Below are positions 30,818-40,316 of a DNA stretch of 46,229 nucleotides, piece by piece. The position numbers were made by a program, and so were the translations under genes. The notes beneath the pieces were generated by a model, which worked only from the letters and a program-made list of their open reading frames with translations, made no database searches and was not told the origin of the DNA. The stretch spans positions 1 to 46,229 of the forward strand of contig JAEWYT010000156.1 in the NCBI GenBank assembly GCA_023458595.1. Reading direction: 5' to 3'. The stretch is from Pseudomonadota bacterium. GTDB taxonomy: Bacteria > Pseudomonadota > Alphaproteobacteria > Rhizobiales > Tepidamorphaceae. Within the stretch, counting starts at the first letter, position 1. Every line of letters starts with the position of its first letter.

Positions 30818-32134
30818 ATGGCATGGCTCGTCCTGGTCCTGTTCATTCTGGCAAGCCTCGCCGGAGGCGCGGCGATCGCCTATGTGACCGGCGCGGCGGC
30901 GGTACTGAGCTTCATCGTCGCGGACTCCGGCCGTTACCTGGCGATCCTGCCGCAGCGCATCCTCTCGCAGATCGACGTCTTCACCTTCCTGGCGATGCCG
31001 CTGTTCATCCTCGCCGGCGAGCTGATGAACCGCGGCGGCGTCACCCGCGCGCTGATCGACCTGTCGATGGTCCTCGTCGGCCGCATGAGGGGCGGCCTCG
31101 GTCACGTGAACATCGCCGCGAGCGTCTTCATGGCCGGCATCTCCGGCTCGGCGGTGGCGGATGCGGCGGCGCTGTCGTCGACGCTCGTGCCCGAGATGAG
31201 GCTGCGCGGCTATACGGCGACCTATGCCGCGGCCCTGACGGCCGCCTCCTCGGTGATCGGCCCGATCATTCCGCCCTCGATCGTCATGATCTTCTACGGC
31301 GCGCTGATGAACGTCTCGGTCGCGGCGCTGTTCGCCGGCGGCCTGGTCCCGGGCCTGCTGGTGGCGCTCGGCCTGTTCGTCATGAACGCCGCGATGGCGC
31401 GACGGCAGGGGTCCGCCGGGGTGCTCGACATTCCGCCGGCCGGCAGGACGCTGGCGCGGGCGGTGCCGGCGCTGTTCGTGCCGGTCATCATCGTCGCCGG
31501 CATCGTCTTCGGCGTGGTGACACCCACCGAAGCCGCCGCTCTCGCCGTCGTCGCCTCGCTCGTCATCGCCTTCTTCTACCGCGCGGCGGAAGCGCGCGAC
31601 GGCGGCGCCTCCCCGGTCTCAAGTCTCCTCCGCGATGTGAAGGACGGGCTCGAGCGCACGGCGGTGCTCACCGGATCGATCTTCATGATCCTCTTCGCCG
31701 CGGCGATCTTCGGCTACCTGATCGCCATCAAGAGCGTGCCGGAGGCGATCACCGCCCTCGTCGGTACCGTCGGCCTCGACGGGCTCGGCTATCTCCTGCT
31801 GATCAATCTCGTCTTCTTCCTCGCCGGCATGTTCATGGACGTGACGATGGCCCTGGTGCTGCTGGTGCCGCTGCTCGTCCCCGCGGCGATCGCTTCCGGC
31901 GCCGATCCCGTCCATGTCGGCGTGACATCATGCCTCAATCTGACGATCGGGCTGGTCTCGCCGCCCTTCGGCGGCTGCCTGATGGTCGTCTCGGCGACGA
32001 CCGGCGTGAACTACCTGCGCCTGTCGGCCGCCATCCTGCCCTTCATCGCCGTGGAGGCGGCGGTGCTCGTGGTGCTGATCCTGTTCCCGGATCTGACGCT
32101 CTGGATTCCAACCGCGCTCGGGCTCGTGAAGTGA
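30818..32134 (+). CDS. dctM: TRAP transporter large permease (DctM/SiaM family)
   Basis: A roughly 438-residue membrane protein with about 12 hydrophobic segments. Family landmarks: 'DVFTFLAMPLFILAGELMNR', 'NIAASVFMAGISGSAVADAA', 'IGPIIPPSIVMIFYG' and 'GLVSPPFGGCLMVVSA'. It carries the solute across the inner membrane using the sodium or proton gradient, with the DctQ subunit and the DctP binding protein encoded downstream. ATG 30818 gives the usual N-terminus (MAWLVLVLFILASLAGG); a GTG at 30803 would add five residues. Gene order M-P-Q is unusual; P-Q-M is common. Confidence 0.92.
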   Translation: MAWLVLVLFILASLAGGAAIAYVTGAAAVLSFIVADSGRYLAILPQRILSQIDVFTFLAMPLFILAGELMNRGGVTRALIDLSMVLVGRMRGGLGHVNIAASVFMAGISGSAVADAAALSSTLVPEMRLRGYTATYAAALTAASSVIGPIIPPSIVMIFYGALMNVSVAALFAGGLVPGLLVALGLFVMNAAMARRQGSAGVLDIPPAGRTLARAVPALFVPVIIVAGIVFGVVTPTEAAALAVVASLVIAFFYRAAEARDGGASPVSSLLRDVKDGLERTAVLTGSIFMILFAAAIFGYLIAIKSVPEAITALVGTVGLDGLGYLLLINLVFFLAGMFMDVTMALVLLVPLLVPAAIASGADPVHVGVTSCLNLTIGLVSPPFGGCLMVVSATTGVNYLRLSAAILPFIAVEAAVLVVLILFPDLTLWIPTALGLVK

Positions 32135-32177
32135 CCCGGCGCACGTATAGCGACGAAATCGAACGGGAGGTTGTGAA

Positions 32178-33176
32178 ATGACTGTCTTCACAAAACCGGC
32201 CGCGCTCGGCCTTCTGGCCGGAACGCTCGGCTTCCTGGCGACGCTTTCCCCGGCGAGCGCCGAGGAGATCAAGATCGCCGTCGGCTGTCCGCCGGTTCCG
32301 ATCTGCTCCGACTGGGTGTGGGCGGAGGACTTCGCCGCCAAGCTCAAGGAGGAGGGCCTCGAGGCGAAGGTCTATCCCGGCGGCGCGCTCGGCAAGGACC
32401 CGGAAGTCGTCGACCAGCTCGCCCAAGGGCTCCTCCAGGTCGGCCTCACCAACTTCGTGATGATCAAGCAGGTCGATCCGGCCGTGCTCGGCTTCATCGC
32501 GCCCTACATGTTCGACGACATGGCGCACATGTTCCGGGCCCTCGACGAGACCGATATCCTCGCCTCGATCGACGCCAACATGCAGAAGCAGGGCATCAAG
32601 GTCGGCGCTCTCATCGGCCTCGGCGGCCCGGTCGGCATCTTCAACACCAGGCACGCGGTGAAAAGCGTCGCAGACCTCTCGGATCTCCGGCTGCGCGCGA
32701 TCGATTCCTCGCAGATGGCGCTGTTCAACGAGTGGGGCGTGCCGGGCGTCGTCGTCGACATGCCGGAGGTGGCGACCAGCCTGCAGAAGGGCATGATCGA
32801 CGGCTACATCAACCCGCCGGTCGTCGCCTTCATCTTCAAGCACACGGACTTCCTGAAATACTACACCGACGCCGGCGCCGGCACGCCGTTCCGCTCGGTG
32901 CTGGTCTCGAACGACTGGTACGAGGGGCTCGACGCCGCCGCCAAGGCCAAGGTCGACGCCGCGCTCGCCTATGCCAACACCCGCAATCGCGAGTGGACCT
33001 TCAAGGCGGCCGGCCAGGAGATCGCCAAGCTGAAGGAGCTCGGCGTCGAAGTGACGGAACTGACGCCGGAAGCGCGCGCGGAATTCAAGGAGAAGTCGCA
33101 GAAGGTCTGGAGCGCGCTGACGCCGCCGGAGTCCGTCGACGCCTTCAAGGCGGCCGCCGAGAAGACGCGCAAGTAG
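32178..33176 (+). CDS. dctP: TRAP transporter solute-binding protein (DctP family)
   Basis: A 332-residue periplasmic protein with a signal peptide (cut probably after 'LSPASA', residue about 28). The mature part has DctP features: 'VYPGGALGKDPEVVDQLAQG', the conserved Arg region 'SVADLSDLRLRAIDSSQMAL' that normally holds a carboxylate, and 'VDMPEVATSLQKGMIDGYIN'. The 'AVGCPPVPICSDWVWAEDFA' start is atypical, with two Cys. The ligand is unknown; context suggests tryptophan- or amide-related acids. GGGAGG precedes the ATG. Confidence 0.92.
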   Translation: MTVFTKPAALGLLAGTLGFLATLSPASAEEIKIAVGCPPVPICSDWVWAEDFAAKLKEEGLEAKVYPGGALGKDPEVVDQLAQGLLQVGLTNFVMIKQVDPAVLGFIAPYMFDDMAHMFRALDETDILASIDANMQKQGIKVGALIGLGGPVGIFNTRHAVKSVADLSDLRLRAIDSSQMALFNEWGVPGVVVDMPEVATSLQKGMIDGYINPPVVAFIFKHTDFLKYYTDAGAGTPFRSVLVSNDWYEGLDAAAKAKVDAALAYANTRNREWTFKAAGQEIAKLKELGVEVTELTPEARAEFKEKSQKVWSALTPPESVDAFKAAAEKTRK

Positions 33177-33186
33177 GCCGGCACAG

Positions 33187-33693
33187 GTGAGCCTGAAGCG
33201 CACCATACTCGCGTCGAGCGCCGCGGCGGAGCGCGTCTGCCTCGCCGCGGCGATGCTGGCGATCGCCGGCATGGTCGGCGCCGTCATGCTGCAGATCGTG
33301 GCGCGCTACGGCTTCTCCGCCCCGCCGTCCTGGACCGAGGAGCTCGCCCGTTACCTGATGGTCTGGGGCGGGCTGCTCGGCGCGACGGTCGCGTTCCGGC
33401 GCGGGGCCGATCCGGTCATCGTCCAGGCCGGATCGTTCCGCGCGCCGTGGTCGCGGGCCGCCCGCGACATCGTCCTGGCGGCGACCACGGTGATCTTCCT
33501 CGCCCCGGTCCTCTACTACTGTTTCTTCGGGCCGGGGATGGAGATGGGCCGAAGCTTCCTGATGCGCAACGCGGCACGCACCTCCGACGGCCTCGGCCTC
33601 AACCTCGCGGTGATCGCAGCCTCGATCCCCGTCACCGCCGGCGTTATCCTCCTGCATCTCGCCGCCCGGCTGCTCGCCCGCGAAGAAACCTGA
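33187..33693 (+). CDS. dctQ: TRAP transporter small permease (DctQ family)
   Basis: A 168-residue protein with four hydrophobic segments and the DctQ signature 'VARYGFSAPPSWTEELARYL' followed by 'MVWGGLLGATVAFRRGADP'. It pairs with DctM. GTG start ten bases after dctP and four bases before the cyclodeaminase-family gene: a tight operon. Confidence 0.9.
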   Translation: MSLKRTILASSAAAERVCLAAAMLAIAGMVGAVMLQIVARYGFSAPPSWTEELARYLMVWGGLLGATVAFRRGADPVIVQAGSFRAPWSRAARDIVLAATTVIFLAPVLYYCFFGPGMEMGRSFLMRNAARTSDGLGLNLAVIAASIPVTAGVILLHLAARLLAREET

Positions 33694-33697
33694 ACGA

Positions 33698-34672
33698 ATG
33701 TCCGCCGATACCGCTCCGATCCGGGTCATTGCCGGCAAAGACATCGACGCGGCGCTGCCGCTGGCCGAAGGCGTCGAGGTGATCGACGCGGCCATGCGCG
33801 AGGTCTCCGCGGGCCGTGCCAACCTGCCACTGCGCTGGCTGATGCCGTTGCCGGAAGGCAACGCCATGGGGATCATGCCGGGCGCCATGCGCTCGCCCCC
33901 GGTGCACGGCATGAAGCTGATCAGCCTCTACCCGGATAACCCGAGGAAGGGGCTGCCGAGCCATCTCGGCATGATGCTCCTGTTCGACACGATGACCGGC
34001 ATGCCGCTTGCCGTGATCGACGCGGCGAGGCTGACGACGCGCCGCACGGCGGCCGCCACGGTGGTCGCGACGCGGACGCTCGCGCGTCCCGACGCCCGCG
34101 TCCACGCGTTGATCGGAACCGGTGCGCTCGCCGGAGCCCACATCGAGGCCTTCGCCGCCGCCCGGCCTTTCGCCGAGACGCGGGTATGGGGACGCCGCCG
34201 CGAGGCTGCCGATGCCCTCGCAGTGCGCCATCCGGGCGTCACGGTCGTCGACACGATCGAGGAGGCGGTCGCCGTGGCCGACGTCGTGACGACCCTCACC
34301 GCCTCGAAGACCCCGGTCCTGCTCGGGAAATGGCTAGAGCCCGGCCAGCACGTCAACCTGGTCGGGGCGAGCATGGTGAATGCCCGCGAGATCGACGACG
34401 AGGGCGTCGCGCGGGGGCGTTTCTACACGGATTTCCGGGGAAGCGCCGAGGAACAGGCCGGCGAGCTGATCGGCGCGACCGCCGCCGGCGCCGTCGGCTC
34501 CGATCACCTGCTCGGCGAGATCGGCTCGGTGCTGCTCGGCGACCTTCCCGGCCGCACGGACGCGGCCGATATCACGATCTACAAGTCGCACGGGCTCGCG
34601 GCGCAGGATCTCGCCTACGGCCACGCGGTCTACAGGCGTTTGCCGGGCTCCGCGGACTTGCTCACGGTTTGA
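33698..34672 (+). CDS. Ornithine cyclodeaminase / mu-crystallin family protein
   Basis: A 324-residue NAD(P)-dependent family member. N-terminal substrate region has 'MKLISLYPDNPRKGLPSHLG' and 'IDAARLTTRRTAAATVVATR', the Rossmann fold starts at 'VHALIGTGALAGAHIEAFAA', and 'YKSHGLAAQDLAYGHAVYRR' has the conserved Asp. Family enzymes deaminate ornithine to proline, or reduce cyclic ketimines and opine-like substrates; the real reaction cannot be told. Its co-transcription with a TRAP transporter suggests it acts on the imported compound. Confidence 0.88.
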   Translation: MSADTAPIRVIAGKDIDAALPLAEGVEVIDAAMREVSAGRANLPLRWLMPLPEGNAMGIMPGAMRSPPVHGMKLISLYPDNPRKGLPSHLGMMLLFDTMTGMPLAVIDAARLTTRRTAAATVVATRTLARPDARVHALIGTGALAGAHIEAFAAARPFAETRVWGRRREAADALAVRHPGVTVVDTIEEAVAVADVVTTLTASKTPVLLGKWLEPGQHVNLVGASMVNAREIDDEGVARGRFYTDFRGSAEEQAGELIGATAAGAVGSDHLLGEIGSVLLGDLPGRTDAADITIYKSHGLAAQDLAYGHAVYRRLPGSADLLTV

Positions 34673-34868
34673 AGGGCGGCGAGGAGGGTACGCTCGTGGA
34701 GAAGGGCTCGCTGAGCGCCGGAAGCAGGCCCGCCGAGGGGTTGTAGTTCACAGGCGGCGGATAATACAGCGCCTGTTCGCTGCTCCCCCCGCCCGCACTG
34801 CTGCACGCCGCGATCATCGGAAGCGATGCCAAAAGCGCCGAAACGATCAACAAGGCCCGCAATTGCAT
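34662..34868 (-). CDS. Small lipoprotein
   Basis: Encodes 68 residues: a signal peptide (MQLRALLIVSALLASLPMIA) ending in a lipobox 'IAAC', then Ser/Gly-rich and Pro/Tyr-rich stretches ('YYPPPVNYNPSAGLLP'). It should be an outer-membrane or periplasmic-face lipoprotein of unknown role. Its 3' end overlaps the cyclodeaminase-family gene by 11 bases in convergent orientation. Confidence 0.7.
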   Translation of the reverse strand: MQLRALLIVSALLASLPMIAACSSAGGGSSEQALYYPPPVNYNPSAGLLPALSEPFSTSVPSSPPFKP

Positions 34869-35209
34869 CGTGGTTCTCCCGATCTCGAATCGTCAGTTGC
34901 GACATTATCACGGGGCGAACCGCTGTAAACGCTCCCGCCCCGTAATGATACGCCGGCTTGTCCCCCTCCCGGGAGTTCCCCGTCGTCCGCCGGCGAACCG
35001 AGCGGTCCGGCCAAGGCGGAACGGGCGGCACGAAAGCCTTGTCAGTAGGCGCGAATACTGGTTAACGGGCGATGAACCCGCCCCCGTCCCGCCGATCGCG
35101 AACCCGGTACCCGCCCTTCCGGAGGATTTTCTCCCGTTTACGGGAAGGTCGGACGCCCGGCTGGTGACCTCGTCGAGCGTCGCGGGCGTATCGGCTCGCC
35201 CACGCGGAT
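34869..35209. other. Intergenic stretch without supported gene
   Basis: About 340 bases between the lipoprotein start and the pentapeptide-protein stop. Open frames here are short or shadows of neighbours, and no clear promoter or hairpin stands out. Confidence 0.5.
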
Positions 35210-36055
35210 CTACTGACAGGCCCCGACGCTCAGTCCGCCGGGCAGCTTCGTCGAATCGTTCCCGCAGGCCGTCGACAGCATGTCCTGCGTCAGACCGGAA
35301 ACGCCGGTCAGATCGGCACCCGACAGGTTGCTGCGCTGCAGCGTCGCCTGCTTGAGGTTCGCTCCGTTGAACCGCGCGCCGGAGAAATCGGCGTGCGACA
35401 TGCGCACGCTGCTCAGGTTCGCGTCGATGAAGGAGGCATTCGCCGCCTGCGCCCGGTCGAGGTCGGCACCGGTCAAGTCGGCGCCGGAGAAGTCCGCCCG
35501 CTCGATCGAGCTGCGCTCGAGATTGGCGCTGTTGAGCTGTGCCTTCTCGAGGACCGCCCCCGTCATCACGGCGCGCTTCATCGTGATGTCGCGCATGTCG
35601 GCGCCGGAGAAGTTGGCGTCGGTCAGTTCGGCTTCGTCGAAATCGGCGTTGCGCAGGTCCGCATTGGCGAAGTCCGCGCCGGACGCCTTGCCCTTCTCCA
35701 TGTCCGTGTTGCGCAGCTTCGCGCCGGCGAAGCTGGCGCCGGTGAAGTCGGTCTCCTCCATCTCGGCACGCTGCAGGTCGGCGTTCGACAGGTTTGCGTT
35801 GGGCATGCGCGCGTACTTCATGTCGGCTTCGCGCATGACGGCCCGGGACAGATCGATGTCGGCCCGGTCGATGTCGCGCAGGAGCGCCGACCTGAGATCG
35901 CATTTCTGGCAGGCGCCCGTCGCCGTGAGCTGCTCGATCGCCGCCTTGGGGTCCGGCGGCGGCGAGCGCATCTCCGGCACGACGAACACCAGTACGCCGA
36001 CGATCACGATCAGCAGCGGCACACCGAACAGAAAGAGCAGTCTGGTCGTCGGCAT
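35210..36055 (-). CDS. Membrane-anchored pentapeptide-repeat protein
   Basis: Encodes 281 residues. An N-terminal membrane anchor ('LLFLFGVPLLIVIVGVLVFVVP') precedes a short linker and 'CQKCDLRSALLRDIDRADID'. From about residue 50 onward there are some 35 A(D/N)LxX pentapeptide repeats, for example 'ADFSGADLTGADLDRAQAAN', forming a right-handed quadrilateral beta-helix. The C-terminus has two Cys that may bond. Function is unknown; MfpA/Qnr-type gyrase mimics are cytosolic and lack the anchor, so that role is unlikely. ATG 36055 chosen; GTG 36076 would add seven residues. Confidence 0.82.
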   Translation of the reverse strand: MPTTRLLFLFGVPLLIVIVGVLVFVVPEMRSPPPDPKAAIEQLTATGACQKCDLRSALLRDIDRADIDLSRAVMREADMKYARMPNANLSNADLQRAEMEETDFTGASFAGAKLRNTDMEKGKASGADFANADLRNADFDEAELTDANFSGADMRDITMKRAVMTGAVLEKAQLNSANLERSSIERADFSGADLTGADLDRAQAANASFIDANLSSVRMSHADFSGARFNGANLKQATLQRSNLSGADLTGVSGLTQDMLSTACGNDSTKLPGGLSVGACQ

Positions 36056-36246
36056 TTCGGCACGGCCTCGTCGCACGGGGCGCGGATCAGGAATCCGGAA
36101 TATGAGGTTTCATGGCGGGATTCGCCAGTCCAAATGGACACGTGCGGACCGGTCGCGCACGGCAGAGCGTCGCGGCACGGAACCTGCTCCACGAAAATCA
36201 AAGAGAAGCGTCCGGCCGTCGGTTCGTACCAGAACGGAGCAATAGC

Positions 36247-37275
36247 GTGCCTGTTTCAACACCCTCCGTCCCGAATCGGGTCGACTGGGTCGATATCGCC
36301 AAGGGATTCTGCATCGTCATGGTCGTGATGATGCACTCGACGCTGGGTGTCGAGAAGGCAGCCGGCGCCGACGGCTGGCTGCATCCGTTCGTCGAGTTCG
36401 CCCGTCCGTTCCGCATGCCCGACTTCTTCCTGATCGCGGGCCTGTTCCTGTCGCGCCGCATCGACAGGCCGTGGGGCGAATACCTCGACAGGAAGGTTCT
36501 GCACTTCGCCTATTTCTACGTGCTGTGGATGGGTATCCAGGTCGTCCTCAAGACCGGGCTCGCCGGCGACGGCGTCGAGGCGATGCCGCGCGACTTCCTG
36601 CTCGGCCTTGTCCAGCCCTACGGCACGCTCTGGTTCATCTACCTGCTGCCCGTGTTCTTCGTCGCGACCAAGTTGCTGCGGCCGGTGTCGCCGGCGGTCG
36701 TCGTCCTCGCCGGCGCGGCGCTGCACGTCTCCCATGTCGAGACCGGCTCCGTCATCGTCGACGAGTTCGCCAGCCGTTTCGTGTTCTTCTACGCGGGCTA
36801 CGCCCTCGCCCCCTGGATCTTCGCGTTCGCCTCGAAGGTGCGCGAGATGCCGCAGGTGGCGCTCGGCGCGCTGATCCTCTGGGCGCTCGTCAACGGCTGG
36901 GCGGTGGAGGCCGGCATCTCGGCCGTGCCCTTCGTCAGCCTCGGCCTCGGCGCGGTCGGCGCGCTCGCGGTCGTCACCGTCTCGGCGCTGCTCGCCGGCA
37001 CCCCGCTCGCCGCGCCGCTGCGCTACGCCGGCGCCAGCTCGATCGTCGTCTACCTCGCCTTCTTCCTGCCGATGGCGGCGTCGCGGACGGTGCTCCTGAA
37101 CTACGGCATCGTTTCGGACATCGGCACGGTTTCGCTCATCGTCACGGCCGCCGGCGTCGTCGGCCCGCTCGTCCTGTTCTGGATCGTGCGCGGCACATGG
37201 CTCGGCTTCCTGTTCGAGCGGCCCGTCTGGGCGCGCCACCAGCCGGCACGGCGCCTCGCCCCGGCGACGGAGTGA
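36247..37275 (+). CDS. Acyltransferase family 3 membrane protein
   Basis: A 342-residue polytopic protein with about ten hydrophobic segments. The N-terminus 'RVDWVDIAKGFCIVMVVMMH' contains the D-x-x-K-G and catalytic His typical of acyltransferase_3, followed by 'RPFRMPDFFLIAGLFLSRRI' and 'PYGTLWFIYLLPVFFVATKL'. Such proteins O-acetylate or O-succinylate surface glycans (OpgC, OafA) in the inner membrane. Target is unknown. The GTG at 36247 has GGAG eight bases upstream; the open frame back to 36112 lacks such support. Confidence 0.85.
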   Translation: MPVSTPSVPNRVDWVDIAKGFCIVMVVMMHSTLGVEKAAGADGWLHPFVEFARPFRMPDFFLIAGLFLSRRIDRPWGEYLDRKVLHFAYFYVLWMGIQVVLKTGLAGDGVEAMPRDFLLGLVQPYGTLWFIYLLPVFFVATKLLRPVSPAVVVLAGAALHVSHVETGSVIVDEFASRFVFFYAGYALAPWIFAFASKVREMPQVALGALILWALVNGWAVEAGISAVPFVSLGLGAVGALAVVTVSALLAGTPLAAPLRYAGASSIVVYLAFFLPMAASRTVLLNYGIVSDIGTVSLIVTAAGVVGPLVLFWIVRGTWLGFLFERPVWARHQPARRLAPATE

Positions 37276-37328
37276 CCGCCCCCTAAAGGGGGTCGCCAAA
37301 GGGCGCGGCCCGGGGCATAGTCCCGGCC

Positions 37329-40304
37329 ATGCCGACATCCGCCAAACGTCCCGTCAAGGCCGGCGACCATCTCTATCTGGTCGACGGCTCGTCCTACATC
37401 TTCCGCGCCTACCACGCCCTGCCGCCGCTGACCCGCAAGTCGGACGGGCTGCCGATCGGCGCGGTGCACGGCTTCTGCCAGATGCTGTGGAAGCTCCTGC
37501 GCGACGCGGAGGGCAACGGCGACGGCGACAGGCCGACCCACCTCGCCGTCGTCTTCGACTACTCCGCGAAGACGTTCCGCAACGAGATCTACGACCTCTA
37601 CAAGGCCCAGCGTCCGGAGCCGCCGGAGGATCTGCGGCCGCAGTTCGGGCTGATCCGGGAGGCGGTGAAGGCCTTCAACGTACCGATGGTCGAGCAGGAG
37701 GGCTACGAGGCCGACGACCTGATCGCGACCTACGCGAAGGAGGCCGCCGAAAAGGGCGCGACCGTCACCATCGTCGCCTCCGACAAGGACCTGATGCAGC
37801 TCGTCGGCGACCGGGTCGAGATGATGGACCCGATGAAGGAGAAGCGCATCGGGGTGGAGGAAGTGGAGGAGAAGTTCGGGGTCAGGCCGGAGCACGTGGT
37901 GGACGTGCAGGCGCTCGCCGGCGACTCGGTCGACAACATCCCGGGCGTTCCCGGCATAGGCGTCAAGACGGCCGCCCAGCTCATCACCGAATACGGCGAT
38001 CTCGAGACGCTGCTCGAGCGGGCCGGCGAGATCAAGCAGCCGAAGCGGCGCGAAAGCCTGATCGAGCACGCCGAGAGCGCGCGGATCTCGCGCCGGCTCG
38101 CCGAACTGAAGTCCGACGTGCCGGTCGAAACCGACATCGACGCCTTCGGCGTGCGCGAACCCGAGCCCGAGCGCCTGATCGCCTTCTGCAAGGGCATGGA
38201 GTTCACCACCATCACCAAGCGCGTGGCGGACGCGACCGGGGTCGACGCGGCGAAGGTCGAGCCGGCCGCGGTGTCGTTCAGGTACTGGCCCCCGGAGGGC
38301 GGCGCAGAAGGGGGCGAAGCCCCGGCCGGGGCCCCCGCGCCGAAGGCCGAGCCGGAAAGACCCGCGGACAGGAAACCCGCCGCGAGGAAGCCGGCGACGG
38401 GACCGGGCACGCCGTCGGCGGCCGTCGAGGCCGGCGCGGCCGCGGCGAAGTCGGTCCCGATCGAGACCTCCGCCTACGAGACCGTGACGACGCTCGAACG
38501 GCTCGACGCCTGGATCGCCGAGGCGACGGACCTCGGCGTCGTCGCCGTCGACACCGAGACGACCTCGCTCGACGCCATGCAGGCCGAGCTCGTCGGCGTG
38601 TCGCTTTCGACGCGGCCGGGCAAGGCCTGCTACATCCCGCTCGGCCACCGCGCCTCAGAGGGGCTCGATTTCGGCGACGAGCGGCCCGAGCAGATCAAGG
38701 CCGCCGACGCGCTGAAGCGGCTGAAGGCGCTGCTGGAGGACCCGGGCACGCTGAAGATCGCCCAGAACCTCAAGTACGACTGGCTGATCTTCATCCGCCA
38801 CGGGATCGACGTCGCCCCCTACGACGACACCATGCTGCTCTCCTACGCCCTCGACGCGGGCCTCGGCGGCAACGGCATGGACGAACTGTCGGAGCGCTGG
38901 CTCGACCACAAGCCGATCAAATACGCCGACGTCGCCGGCACAGGGCGCAACAAGGTCACCTTCGACCTCGTGCCGATCGACCGCGCCACCGAATACGCCG
39001 CCGAGGACGCCGACGTGACCTTCCGGCTCTGGCAGGTGCTCAAGCCCCGCCTCGCCGCCGAGCATCTCGCGACCGTCTACGAGACGCTGGAGCGGCCGAT
39101 GGTGCCGGTGCTCGCCCGCATGGAGCGGCGCGGTATCTCGATCGACCGGGCGCTCCTGTCGCGGCTCTCCGGCGAATTCGCCCAGGCCGCCGCGTCGCTG
39201 GAGGCCGACATCCAGGAGCTCGCCGGCGAGCCCTTCAACGTCGGCTCGCCGAAGCAGCTCGGCGACATCCTGTTCGGCAAGATGGGCCTGCCCGGCGCCA
39301 AGAAGACCAAGACCGGCGCCTGGACGACCGGGGCGAGCGTGCTGGAAGACCTCGCCGCGGAGGGCCACGCGCTGCCGAAGAAAGTGCTCGAGTGGCGCCA
39401 GCTCACCAAGCTGAAGTCCACCTACACCGACGCGCTGCCGGGATTCGTCAACTCGGAGACCGGCCGCGTCCACACCTCCTACGCGCTCGCCGCGACGACG
39501 ACGGGGCGGCTGTCCTCGTCGGAGCCGAACCTGCAGAACATCCCCGTGCGCACCGAGGAGGGCCGGCGCATCCGCAAGGCCTTCGTCGCCGAGAAGGGCC
39601 ACGTCCTCGTCTCGGCCGACTACAGCCAGATCGAGTTGCGCGTGCTCGCCCACATCGCCGACATCCCGCAGCTTCGCAAGGCCTTCGAGGACGGGCTCGA
39701 CATCCACGCGATGACGGCCTCGGAGATGTTCGGCGTGCCGGTCGAGGGCATGGACCCAATGATCCGCCGTCGCGCCAAGGCGATCAATTTCGGCATCATC
39801 TACGGCATCTCCGCCTTCGGCCTCGCCAACCAGCTGTCGATCCCGCGCGAGGAGGCGGCCGACTACATCAAGCGCTATTTCGAGCGCTTCCCCGGCATCC
39901 GCGGCTACATGGACCGGACCAAGGCCTTCGCCCGCGAGAACGGCTACGTCACCACGATCTTCGGCCGGCGCTGCAACTACCCGAACATCACCAAGGGCCA
40001 TCCGTCAGAGCGCGCTTTCTTCGAGCGCGCGGCGATCAACGCGCCGATCCAGGGCTCGGCCGCCGACATCATTCGCCGGGCGATGATCCGGATGGAAGGC
40101 GCGCTGCACAAGGCCAAGGCGAAGGCAGACATGCTGCTGCAGGTCCACGACGAGCTCGTCTTCGAGGTGGAGAGGGAGGCCGTCGACGAGGCGATCCCCG
40201 TCATCGTCAGGGTGATGGAGGAGGCGGCCCTTCCGGCGATCGAGCTGAAGGTGCCGCTGAAGGTCGACGCCCGCGCCGCCCAGAACTGGGACGAGGCGCA
40301 TTAG
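37329..40304 (+). CDS. polA: DNA polymerase I
   Basis: A 991-residue enzyme with all three domains: 5'-3' exonuclease ('LYLVDGSSYIFRAYHALPPL' start, 'GDSVDNIPGVPGIGVKTAAQ'), 3'-5' proofreading exonuclease with Asp408/Glu410 in 'VVAVDTETTSL', and polymerase with motif A 'VSADYSQIELRVLAHIAD', motif B 'RRRAKAINFGIIYGIS' and motif C 'QVHDELVFEV'. Proofreading residues are present. Between the first two domains (about residues 317-380) is a long Pro/Ala/Lys/Glu-rich linker. It fills Okazaki gaps and works in excision repair. Confidence 0.97.
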   Translation: MPTSAKRPVKAGDHLYLVDGSSYIFRAYHALPPLTRKSDGLPIGAVHGFCQMLWKLLRDAEGNGDGDRPTHLAVVFDYSAKTFRNEIYDLYKAQRPEPPEDLRPQFGLIREAVKAFNVPMVEQEGYEADDLIATYAKEAAEKGATVTIVASDKDLMQLVGDRVEMMDPMKEKRIGVEEVEEKFGVRPEHVVDVQALAGDSVDNIPGVPGIGVKTAAQLITEYGDLETLLERAGEIKQPKRRESLIEHAESARISRRLAELKSDVPVETDIDAFGVREPEPERLIAFCKGMEFTTITKRVADATGVDAAKVEPAAVSFRYWPPEGGAEGGEAPAGAPAPKAEPERPADRKPAARKPATGPGTPSAAVEAGAAAAKSVPIETSAYETVTTLERLDAWIAEATDLGVVAVDTETTSLDAMQAELVGVSLSTRPGKACYIPLGHRASEGLDFGDERPEQIKAADALKRLKALLEDPGTLKIAQNLKYDWLIFIRHGIDVAPYDDTMLLSYALDAGLGGNGMDELSERWLDHKPIKYADVAGTGRNKVTFDLVPIDRATEYAAEDADVTFRLWQVLKPRLAAEHLATVYETLERPMVPVLARMERRGISIDRALLSRLSGEFAQAAASLEADIQELAGEPFNVGSPKQLGDILFGKMGLPGAKKTKTGAWTTGASVLEDLAAEGHALPKKVLEWRQLTKLKSTYTDALPGFVNSETGRVHTSYALAATTTGRLSSSEPNLQNIPVRTEEGRRIRKAFVAEKGHVLVSADYSQIELRVLAHIADIPQLRKAFEDGLDIHAMTASEMFGVPVEGMDPMIRRRAKAINFGIIYGISAFGLANQLSIPREEAADYIKRYFERFPGIRGYMDRTKAFARENGYVTTIFGRRCNYPNITKGHPSERAFFERAAINAPIQGSAADIIRRAMIRMEGALHKAKAKADMLLQVHDELVFEVEREAVDEAIPVIVRVMEEAALPAIELKVPLKVDARAAQNWDEAH
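38311..38331 (+). repeat. Overlapping GC palindromes in the polA linker
   Basis: GGGGC-GAA-GCCCC (38311-38323) overlaps a perfect 12-bp palindrome CCCCGGCCGGGG (38320-38331). Both lie within the variable linker coding GAEGGEAPAGAPAPK. May be chance in GC-rich DNA or a decayed palindromic insert like that in alaS. Confidence 0.4.
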
Positions 40305-40316
40305 CGGGCTTCCGGC

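Noticed and set aside
37279..37292. CCCCC-TAAA-GGGGG hairpin before polA as terminator
   Set aside because: The stem is only five bases and no T-run follows; it could easily arise by chance in GC-rich DNA.
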